Assembly: GCA_938073845.1 (NCBI GenBank)
Contig: CALJEO010000095.1
Span: forward strand, 1-5,188
DNA from: an uncultured archaeon
GTDB taxonomy: Archaea > Korarchaeota > Korarchaeia > Korarchaeales > Korarchaeaceae
Length of the DNA stretch: 5,188 bases
Direction: 5' to 3'
The notes beneath the pieces are model-generated. The model had not been told where the DNA came from. It did no database searches and worked only from the letters and a program-made list of their open reading frames with translations. The translations under genes were made by a program, and so were the position numbers. Shown one piece after another: positions 1-5,188 of this stretch. How positions within the stretch are numbered: position 1 is the first letter of the stretch; each line of letters opens with the position of its first letter.

Positions 1-210
1 ATCAGGTCCCTTCAGCGGTCATTTTTGGGGTGTGAGCTCTGCCTTGAGGTGTGATCAGCCCCGTAAATTTTCCCATGAAATTCCTGAAGATTCAGGGAGG
101 TCTTCGCTCCCTAAAATCGCCAACTAGATTTTGAGGGGGGAGTTCCCAGTCACAATGGTCCTAAGGCTCTCAGAATCAGCGGGTAGCCCGAGGGCTTTCC
201 AGACGCCTAA
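1..210. other. Intergenic region with short inverted repeats and no convincing gene
   Basis: I see no supportable gene here. One + frame is open from the left edge to a TAG at 125-127, but its 41 codons match nothing I recognise, so whether it is the tail of an upstream gene cannot be decided. Short inverted repeats are visible: 81-87 with 92-98 (one G-T pair), 94-99 with 107-112, 113-118 with 127-132, and 180-183 with 187-190. The first two overlap and cannot form together. None is followed by a long T run, so none is a clear terminator. I did not find a convincing C/D or H/ACA guide RNA pattern. Confidence 0.5.
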
Positions 211-218
211 TTTTATAA
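211..218 (+). promoter_or_regulatory. TATA box (box A) for the tRNA-Thr gene
   Basis: The element TTTTATAA has its centre about 27 bases before the first base of the mature tRNA, the usual archaeal distance between TATA box and transcription start. The A/T-rich bases just upstream (CCTAA) could serve as a weak BRE. It is the only strong TATA-like sequence in the leader region, and its TTATAAG core recurs at the tRNA 3' end. Confidence 0.75.
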
Positions 219-241
219 GCGAGTAACCGTCGATCCACATG

Positions 242-315
242 GCCCCGGTAGCTCAGCCGGTCAGAGCGCCGCCTTGGTAAGGCGGAGGCCGCGGGTTCGA
301 ATCCCGCCCGGGGCT
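242..315 (+). tRNA. tRNA-Thr, anticodon GGT
   Basis: This 74-base gene folds into a complete cloverleaf. The acceptor stem (242-248 with 308-314) has seven Watson-Crick pairs, followed by T8 and A9. The D arm is 251-254 with 264-267, and its loop carries the GG pair at 259-260. The anticodon stem is 269-273 with 281-285, and the loop TTGGTAA gives anticodon GGT at 276-278, which reads ACC and ACU. The T arm is 291-295 with 303-307 around a TTCGAAT loop. The discriminator is T at 315, as is usual in archaeal tRNA-Thr. CCA is not encoded and must be added after transcription. There is no intron. G1-C72 and C2-G71 fit threonine identity. Confidence 0.97.
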
Positions 316-321
316 TATAAG
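315..321 (+). promoter_or_regulatory. Probable TATA box of the proteasome-led operon, overlapping the tRNA 3' end
   Basis: The heptamer TTATAAG here is identical to the core of the tRNA promoter (213-219). Its first base lies 28 bases before the GTG start of the proteasome gene; the copy upstream of the tRNA lies 29 bases before the tRNA. That match suggests transcription begins at or next to the GTG, giving a leaderless mRNA. The first T is also the discriminator base of the tRNA. The G/C-rich acceptor arm just upstream makes a poor BRE, so readthrough from the tRNA promoter is an alternative; no terminator is visible between the two genes. Confidence 0.55.
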
Positions 322-342
322 TGAAGCAAATGGGGTGTTAAG

Positions 343-939
343 GTGGTACTAGCGACAGCTCTGGGGCTTAAGTTCGATAAGGGCGTGGTTCTGGCAGCAG
401 ATAGGAGAGTCTCTTATAGTAGCTTCATCCTCAGCAAGTCAGCCAGGAAGGTCTTCCTGATCAACGATAGAGTGGGGGTATCCACGGCCGGTCTGCCGGG
501 AGACTTTCAGGAACTGATCGATATCGTCAAGTATAACGTAGTTATGTACGAGCTTGAGAACGATAGGGTCGCGACTCCGACTAATGTAGCTAAGCTACTC
601 TCAATACTGCTCTACCAAGGGAGGTTCAGCGGTATATACTACGCTGAGATCATAGTCGGTGGCATGGACGGTGAGGGCCCGAGGATATTCGTGCTGGACC
701 CTGCAGGAGGTCTCATGGAGGAGAGCTTCGCAGCCGTTGGTACGGGGGCCCAAATAGCGACCGGGATACTTGAGAGGAATTTCAAGGAGAGTATGAGTGA
801 GGAGGAAGCCGTTGAGCTCGCTGAGAGGGCTATGAGGGAAGCAATATCCAGGGATGCTCTCTCGGGGGACGGTATAGATATCCTGGTGATAACCGGGAGA
901 GGGAATAGACTGGAGTTCATACCGGTGAGAACGGCTTGA
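343..939 (+). CDS. psmB: 20S proteasome beta-type subunit, probably non-catalytic (Thr1 replaced by Ala)
   Basis: Beta subunits form the inner rings of the 20S core that degrades unfolded proteins in the cytoplasm. The 198-residue sequence aligns from memory without gaps through the N-terminal region to the Thermoplasma acidophilum beta subunit: D20 and K36 fall at positions 17 and 33, G8 at position 5. D171 and S174 match D166 and S169 downstream, after two inserted residues. The Thr1 position is Ala4 (GCG, 352-354), the preceding Gly is Leu3, and Ser129 is Thr134. Only three residues precede position 1, so there is no propeptide to remove. Thr5 aligns with Thr2, not Thr1. I infer a structural beta paralogue that needs an active partner encoded elsewhere. 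The GTG start is the only start codon in frame after the TGA at 322-324. A GGTG at 334-337 could be a weak ribosome site, but a leaderless start is more likely. Confidence 0.93.
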   Translation: MVLATALGLKFDKGVVLAADRRVSYSSFILSKSARKVFLINDRVGVSTAGLPGDFQELIDIVKYNVVMYELENDRVATPTNVAKLLSILLYQGRFSGIYYAEIIVGGMDGEGPRIFVLDPAGGLMEESFAAVGTGAQIATGILERNFKESMSEEEAVELAERAMREAISRDALSGDGIDILVITGRGNRLEFIPVRTA

Positions 940-943
940 GGAG
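938..943 (+). promoter_or_regulatory. Ribosome binding site for the M20-like gene
   Basis: GAGGAG overlaps the TGA of the proteasome gene and ends seven bases before the ATG at 951. It is the clearest Shine-Dalgarno sequence in the cluster. It supports this start and translation as an internal gene of a polycistronic mRNA. Confidence 0.6.
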
Positions 944-950
944 ATCCTGA

Positions 951-2054
951 ATGGCTAGGACCAACTCAGATAGGTTGAGGGACATACTGATAGATTTAGT
1001 AGGTATAAAGAGCTTCAGGGGGAAGGAGGGGGAGCTCGTCTACTACCTTCAGGACTTACTGGCTAGGTACTCTGATAAGGTAATACATCAACCGGTTAAG
1101 GAATGTGCAGGTAATGTAATAGCGTACAAAAACCTGAGGGATTCAGATAATATCTTATTCTTGGCACACACAGATACATTTGAGATATACTCCAACTGGA
1201 CCAAGAACCCCTGGGGGGAGATTGAGGGGGAGAGGTTCTATGGGCTAGGGGTTTACGATGATAAGAGCACCCTAGCGGCCATGATAGAGGCCCTGATCAG
1301 CTCATCCGATGAGGGCAAAGGCATAGTACTAGCTGCTGTTTGCGATGCTGAAGGGTTCAGTAGGGGGACTTATGAGCTGATCAGGAGCGGGCTGCTCCCT
1401 AAGATCAGAGGAGCTTTAGTTGCAGGTCCGACGAACATGAGGCTCTTCAGAGGGGCATACGGGAGGTTCGTCTTTGATATCGATGTGACGGGTGTCTCCT
1501 CACCCGGAACTGAGGAGAGTGGGGTTAACGCCATAATAGAGGCAGCGAAGATAATACTCTGGGCGGTAGATCTTCCTAGGGTCGATGGTATAGGGGGCAG
1601 CGTGGCTCCTCTGACCATAAAGTCCCCTGAGCTCATAATAGCGCACCCCGATAAGTGCCTCGTCAGGTTGGACAGGCACTACCCGCCGGGGCAGGATCCG
1701 GGCGTCATTAGGAAGAAGTTCATGGAGTACATCAGGAAGACGCCTGAGCTCAGGGCTAAGGTCTCGGTCTCTCTTATGAAGAGACCGACCCCGTTCATGG
1801 AGCCCTACGAGATCCCCGAGAACGATGAGTTCGTGGATTACATCCAAGGGGTCTCGAGCAGGGTACTCGGGAGGAGGATGGAGACCTCGATTTACTGGAC
1901 GGTATCCGATGCGAACTACCTGAGTAAGCTCGGAAACATAAGATCGGTGATAATAGGTCCTGAGGGGGGGAATCATCACTCTCCGGACGAGTACGTGTAC
2001 CTCCCATCCGTCTATGTCCTCGCTGAACTCTTAAATGAGTTGACAAAGGGTTAG
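951..2054 (+). CDS. M20-family metallopeptidase-like protein with altered active site
   Basis: The 367 residues have the M20 (ArgE/DapE/carboxypeptidase G2) order of motifs. These are A-HTDT with metal ligand His73 and Asp75, YGLGVYDDK with bridging Asp103, CDAEG, AGPT, a lid-domain segment ending GVNAI, SDA at 319-321, and NHHSPDEY with ligand His343. Family enzymes hydrolyse amide bonds of peptides or acylated amino acids with two metal ions. Here several key residues differ. The usual D-E-E is D132-A133-E134, so the general-base Glu is Ala. The E-P-T metal ligand is Gly159. The lid His is absent (GVSSPG, 181-186). The usual D-x-R has His243 in place of Arg. One metal site (Asp103, Glu134, His343) is still plausible. 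Substrate and activity cannot be assigned. It starts 11 bases after the proteasome gene, behind a good ribosome site. Confidence 0.85.
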   Translation: MARTNSDRLRDILIDLVGIKSFRGKEGELVYYLQDLLARYSDKVIHQPVKECAGNVIAYKNLRDSDNILFLAHTDTFEIYSNWTKNPWGEIEGERFYGLGVYDDKSTLAAMIEALISSSDEGKGIVLAAVCDAEGFSRGTYELIRSGLLPKIRGALVAGPTNMRLFRGAYGRFVFDIDVTGVSSPGTEESGVNAIIEAAKIILWAVDLPRVDGIGGSVAPLTIKSPELIIAHPDKCLVRLDRHYPPGQDPGVIRKKFMEYIRKTPELRAKVSVSLMKRPTPFMEPYEIPENDEFVDYIQGVSSRVLGRRMETSIYWTVSDANYLSKLGNIRSVIIGPEGGNHHSPDEYVYLPSVYVLAELLNELTKG

Positions 2055-2055
2055 C

Positions 2056-3198
2056 GTGATGACTGATATAGGGACCTTCCTTAGGAACCTGCTGATCTTC
2101 TGGGTCGCTCTCTACGCCCTAGGCATTTTGCTCAGGAGGTTTAAGAGGCTTGAGTCCTTCAGATTAGGCCTATTCTATTTGGAGATATCCGCGGATCCCA
2201 AGAGGTTTTCGAAGGTAATCGGCTTCGCATCTAAGATAATGGGTCCCCTTAATAAGTTATCGGTCATCTCCGCAATCGTTTTATCGATCTTAGCCTCATC
2301 GTATCTCATCAAGATAACCGCGGATTCCCTGGTGGGTCCCAGAGTAGCGCAGGTAGTCCCCGTGATACCAGGGGTCACCCTTGACATAACATTGCCGGCC
2401 CTTCTCTCGATATTCATCGTCCTCTCAACGCACGAAGTCCTGGGGCACGCTACTCTCAGCACATACTTCAAAGTCCCAGTGAAGAGGATAGCTTTCTTCA
2501 TACTCTTCTTTCTCCTGGGCGCCTTCGTGGAGCCCGATGAGGAGTCACTGAGGAAAGCTGAGCGGTTGAGAAGAATGAGCATATATTCAGCTGGTGTTTT
2601 CGCAAACTTACTAACCTTTCTGCTGTTCTTGATCGTTACCATTGCGATATTTCCCGGTTTCTCAATAGACGCAAGCTCGGCTAGGCCCTCCGGCGTCTAC
2701 GTTGAGAAGGTGTTCGAGGGCGGCCCATCTTGGGGTATGATTCCTGAGGGCGTCGTCATAAGGGGGATCGGGGATCACAGGATCCGGGACTTGAGCTCGC
2801 TTTCGGAGACCCTCAGGAGGTTCAAACCGGGGGATTACGTGGTCTTAACTACTGATAGAGGGAACTTCACCGTGAAGCTCGGTTCAAGGCCGGATGATCC
2901 AAACTTACCTTACTTGGGGATACAGCTTCGACCAGTCCCCTATTTCGATCCCTCCATAAGCATGCCCCCGAGCCTCGCCATCCAGATCCTTGAGTTCCTG
3001 GTGCTCACAATGATCTTCAGCTTAGGTTTAGCTGCTATAAATGCGCTCCCGATCCTCCCTCTGGACGGGGGTCTGATGCTCTCTGAGGTGCTCGCGAGGT
3101 ACTCCGATGAGGGTTTAGCTAGGAAGCTGGCCTGGGCCATATCCGCACCCTTCGCCCTCATGCTAATATACAATGCCCTAATTTTCTTCTTGGGATGA
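2056..3198 (+). CDS. Site-2-protease-like M50 membrane metalloprotease with PDZ domain and unusual HExxGH motif
   Basis: Site-2 proteases cleave transmembrane helices inside the membrane, often to release regulators. This 380-residue protein has a membrane segment near 8-26, another near 69-87, and a helix at about 110-138 carrying the zinc motif. Further hydrophobic stretches follow near 145-158 and 182-200. A PDZ-like domain spans about 210-292, and the C-terminal membrane segments are near 308-333 and 355-378. The GAFVEPDEE block (155-163), typical of archaeal members, is intact, as is the third ligand motif LPLDGG with Asp337. The zinc motif is H126-E-V-L-G-H131, one residue longer than HExxH. 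From His131 to GAFVEP I recall the normal family spacing, so the extra residue lies inside the motif. The start may be GTG 2056 or ATG 2059: an AGGG at 2047-2050 suits either, with 8-base spacing for the ATG. One base separates it from the previous gene. Confidence 0.88.
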   Translation: MMTDIGTFLRNLLIFWVALYALGILLRRFKRLESFRLGLFYLEISADPKRFSKVIGFASKIMGPLNKLSVISAIVLSILASSYLIKITADSLVGPRVAQVVPVIPGVTLDITLPALLSIFIVLSTHEVLGHATLSTYFKVPVKRIAFFILFFLLGAFVEPDEESLRKAERLRRMSIYSAGVFANLLTFLLFLIVTIAIFPGFSIDASSARPSGVYVEKVFEGGPSWGMIPEGVVIRGIGDHRIRDLSSLSETLRRFKPGDYVVLTTDRGNFTVKLGSRPDDPNLPYLGIQLRPVPYFDPSISMPPSLAIQILEFLVLTMIFSLGLAAINALPILPLDGGLMLSEVLARYSDEGLARKLAWAISAPFALMLIYNALIFFLG

Positions 3199-3204
3199 TT
3201 TAGA

Positions 3205-4254
3205 GTGAGAAACCCCTTCTCACTAGTTCCCGAACCATTTGAAATCGAGGAGCTGATCGAGATCTCATTCAGGAGGGCTTTCTCGAGACCCAAATCTATA
3301 GGGAAGAGGCGCAGCTTGTTGTCGGAGATAAAGGCGAGGGAGATCTCCAGGATGCAGTCAATATCGGATACTATCTCATCGAAACTCGACAGTATAGTGA
3401 AAAATTTTCCAAACGTGGAAGAACTTGATCCTCTCTACAGGGAGCTGTTGGAGGTAATGGGAGGAATTGACAACGTTAAGCACTCTCTAGGAGCTATATT
3501 CTGGGCTTCTCGAATGATAAAAAGGCTCCTTAGATATTATTCATCGAGAATAAGGAGGGAGGATGATCCTGAGAGGATGGCTGAGCTCAGGAGTGAGTTC
3601 CTGGGGAGGGCCGCTTCGATCCTCAGGAGGGTCAGGAGGGAGATAGACTTCCTCAGGGAGTTGATCCCCAGGCTCAAGGAGCTCCCGGATCTGGACACAT
3701 CATCCCCTACTGTCATAATAGCTGGCATGCCGAACACGGGGAAGAGCACCCTCCTATCCAAGATGACCAGCAAGGAGCCTGAGATAGCCCCCTATCCCTT
3801 CACGACGAAGGGACTCATAATAGGTCACAGGGAGGTACCTTCCCTAGGTACCGTTCAGTTCGTCGACACACCCGGCTTGCTCGATAGGCCCCTAGCAGAG
3901 AGGAACGAGATGGAGCTGCAAGCAATAGCTGCTCTAAGGCATTTCAGAGGGCCAGTTCTCTACCTGATCGATCCGACTGAGACATGTGGCTACAACCTGA
4001 CTCAGCAGCTATCCTTACTGAGGGAGCTAATCGAAACCCTGGAGAAGCGATACTTGGCTGTCCTAAACAAGCTCGATCTGTTCGACGACTTCAGGGAGAA
4101 CTTCATGAGGGTGGAGGATGAGCTGGGGAGGATCGGCGTTAGGAGCCTGAGGATATCAGCGGAAAAAGGGGAAGGCTTAGATGAACTATTGGAGAATTTA
4201 GAAGGGCTGCTCAAGGGGAATCGGGGTGAAGGTAGCATTCCTCTTATCCGGTGA
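3205..4254 (+). CDS. nog1: NOG1-family GTPase (ribosome assembly)
   Basis: NOG1 proteins are OBG-related GTPases that act in maturation of the large ribosomal subunit. The 349 residues begin with the typical helical NOG1 N-terminal domain (about 1-165, with NPF near the start and an FRRA block at 22-25). The G domain follows: P-loop GMPNTGKS (174-181), switch I PFTTKG (198-203), DTPG (221-224), the NOG1 signature LLDRPLAERNE (225-235), NKLD (288-291) and SAEKGEG (318-324). All nucleotide-binding motifs look intact. The protein ends shortly after the G domain, the normal archaeal size, without the long eukaryotic C-terminal extension. GTG 3205 fits the conserved N-terminal block; the ribosome site is weak (GGGATGAT, 3192-3199). 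It lies six bases after the membrane protease gene, and its last 29 bases overlap the next gene. Confidence 0.94.
   Translation: MRNPFSLVPEPFEIEELIEISFRRAFSRPKSIGKRRSLLSEIKAREISRMQSISDTISSKLDSIVKNFPNVEELDPLYRELLEVMGGIDNVKHSLGAIFWASRMIKRLLRYYSSRIRREDDPERMAELRSEFLGRAASILRRVRREIDFLRELIPRLKELPDLDTSSPTVIIAGMPNTGKSTLLSKMTSKEPEIAPYPFTTKGLIIGHREVPSLGTVQFVDTPGLLDRPLAERNEMELQAIAALRHFRGPVLYLIDPTETCGYNLTQQLSLLRELIETLEKRYLAVLNKLDLFDDFRENFMRVEDELGRIGVRSLRISAEKGEGLDELLENLEGLLKGNRGEGSIPLIR
4214..4219 (+). promoter_or_regulatory. Ribosome binding site for the methyltransferase gene, inside the nog1 coding region
   Basis: AGGGGA ends six bases before the GTG at 4226 and lies within the end of the GTPase gene. 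It supports the GTG start, and hence the 29-base overlap, over the later in-frame ATG at 4265, which would remove the first 13 residues. Confidence 0.5.
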
Positions 4255-5188
4255 ACATCCTGAGATGCCGAAGGAGGAGGTGAGGGCGACGTTGGAAGCC
4301 CTATCCGCGCCCTACTCGATCGTCGGGGAGATGAAGTCATGCTTAATATTGGACATGAACCCGTCCGGGGATCTGCTCAAGGACCTAGCTGAAAGGCTCT
4401 CCTTCACGAGAAGCTTCGGTAGGGCTCTCGCTATAGCCCACACTTCGGAGTTCCCAGAGTTTCTGAGGGAAATCGAACCACCTAACCTGAGCGGGAGGTT
4501 CAGGGTCACCAGCGTGAGGGTTGAGGGTTGTTGCAAGCAGATCAGGAGGCATGAGCTCGAATCGAAGCTTGGGGAATGGATCCTGAAAGCCAATGAAGGG
4601 GCTAAAGTAGATCTAGAGAACCCGGATGTTGAGATAATGGCCGTTCTCACATCAGATCACTTGGTAATTTACTTGAAGGAGGGTGAGGTTGACAGGTCCT
4701 TGTTCAAGGTTAAGGAAGTGGCAGCCAGGCCCTATGTCCACCCGGCCTCGATGAGGCCTACACTAGCGAGGGCCATGGTGAACTTAGCTAGGACCAAGAG
4801 GGGGGATTTGGTCCTCGATCCCTTCCTAGGGGTGGGTGGAATAGCCCTAGAGGTTCTATCGGTGGGTGCGGAGCTTATTGGCGTCGATATAGAGGAGAAG
4901 ATGGTTGTACAAGCTAAGAACAATATGATCGCGTATGGTTTCCTGGATGGGTATAGGTTCTACGTTGGGGATGCCCTAAGGCTCGAGCTTGGGGAGAGGG
5001 TAGATAGGATAGTCACGGACCCTCCGTACGGGAGGATGAGCAGCTCACACGGCTTCACGCCGAAGGAACTGATATCGAGGTTCGTTCACAGAATGCCAGA
5101 TTACCTCAAGAGCGGTGGGTGGTTCGCCATCTCAGTGCCTGCGGAATTCCTCAGCCCCAAGGAGTTCTGGGAAATTGGTGTCGATACC
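4226..5188 (+). CDS. trmG10: THUMP-domain tRNA (guanine-N2) methyltransferase, Trm-G10/Trm11 type, 3' end beyond the window
   Basis: The frame is open from a GTG at 4226 to the window edge, giving 321 codons. Family members transfer methyl groups from S-adenosylmethionine to the exocyclic amine of G10 in tRNA. The N-terminal part (to about 160) fits a THUMP RNA-binding region. A linker with RPYVHPASM (168-176) and LARAMVNLA (180-188) is characteristic of this family. The Rossmann methyltransferase domain follows, with motif I DPFLGVGG (198-205), an acidic residue binding the cofactor ribose in GVDIEE (219-224), and catalytic DPPYG (265-269). Motif I usually reads DPFCGTGG, so Leu and Val are mild departures. 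Family length is roughly 330-350 residues, so only a short C-terminal piece should be missing. A different guanine position or related THUMP methyltransferase cannot be excluded. It overlaps the GTPase gene by 29 bases in another frame. Confidence 0.88.
   Translation, partial: MKVAFLLSGEHPEMPKEEVRATLEALSAPYSIVGEMKSCLILDMNPSGDLLKDLAERLSFTRSFGRALAIAHTSEFPEFLREIEPPNLSGRFRVTSVRVEGCCKQIRRHELESKLGEWILKANEGAKVDLENPDVEIMAVLTSDHLVIYLKEGEVDRSLFKVKEVAARPYVHPASMRPTLARAMVNLARTKRGDLVLDPFLGVGGIALEVLSVGAELIGVDIEEKMVVQAKNNMIAYGFLDGYRFYVGDALRLELGERVDRIVTDPPYGRMSSSHGFTPKELISRFVHRMPDYLKSGGWFAISVPAEFLSPKEFWEIGVDT

Noticed and set aside
51..87. GTGATCA and CTGA considered as C and D boxes of a small guide RNA
   Set aside because: The C box has a mismatch, the 37-base span is too short for an archaeal C/D RNA, and no D'/C' pair with a guide is evident.
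2..127. + strand frame open from the left edge, possible tail of an upstream gene
   Set aside because: The 41 codons give no recognisable motif, and frames of this length are expected by chance; the sequence left of the window is needed to decide.
157..166. Ten bases, GGTCCTAAGG, identical to the core of the I-CeuI homing-endonuclease site found in 23S rRNA genes
   Set aside because: The flanking bases do not match the rRNA context and no other rRNA sequence is present, so this is a chance match.
180..197. CGGG/CCCG and AGCC/GGCT stems followed by TTT as a terminator of an upstream gene
   Set aside because: The stems are four pairs each and compete, and the T run is only three bases; too weak to call.
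1500..1979. Long antisense frame (159 codons) opposite the M20-like gene
   Set aside because: The sense frame carries clear family motifs, while the antisense product is rich in Arg, Pro and Leu with no domain; it is a shadow of codon bias.
2031..2036. TTAAAT, 28 bases before the ATG at 2059, as an internal promoter for the membrane protease gene
   Set aside because: It is a weak TATA match inside coding sequence and the genes are only one base apart, so operon readthrough is the simpler view.
2175..2642. Antisense frame (155 codons) opposite the membrane protease gene
   Set aside because: The sense frame has hydrophobic helices and the zinc motif; the antisense product has no recognisable features or ribosome site.

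Overview
The window looks like chromosomal DNA from a thermophilic archaeon, most likely of the TACK group. The signs are a tRNA gene without an encoded CCA end, TATA boxes about 26 bases upstream of transcript starts, a proteasome beta subunit, a NOG1-type GTPase, a THUMP-type tRNA guanine-N2 methyltransferase, frequent GTG starts, and heavy use of AGG for Arg and ATA for Ile. A korarchaeal origin would fit, but this is an impression of style and not a demonstrated match.

Layout, all on the + strand. Positions 1-210 hold no convincing gene, only several short inverted repeats. A TATA box (211-218) precedes a tRNA-Thr(GGT) gene (242-315). A second TATA element at the tRNA 3' end (315-321) precedes five tightly packed genes: a 20S proteasome beta-type subunit (343-939), an M20-family peptidase-like protein (951-2054), a membrane site-2-protease-like M50 protein with a PDZ domain (2056-3198), a NOG1-family GTPase (3205-4254), and a THUMP/Rossmann tRNA m2G10-type methyltransferase that runs off the right edge (4226-5188). 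Junctions are +11, +1, +6 and -29 bases, which suggests one operon.

The first three genes belong to three unrelated peptidase families, and each departs from its textbook active site. The proteasome subunit has Ala at the Thr1 nucleophile position. The M20 protein has Ala at the general-base Glu, Gly at a metal-binding Glu, and lacks the lid His. The M50 protein has H-E-x-x-G-H in place of HExxH, one residue longer and resembling the motif of the unrelated dipeptidyl peptidase III (M49) family. All three frames are intact and otherwise well conserved, so they look like maintained genes, not decaying ones. The last two genes serve ribosome assembly and tRNA modification, so the cluster links protein turnover to translation. 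The clustered active-site departures are the most interesting part of the window.
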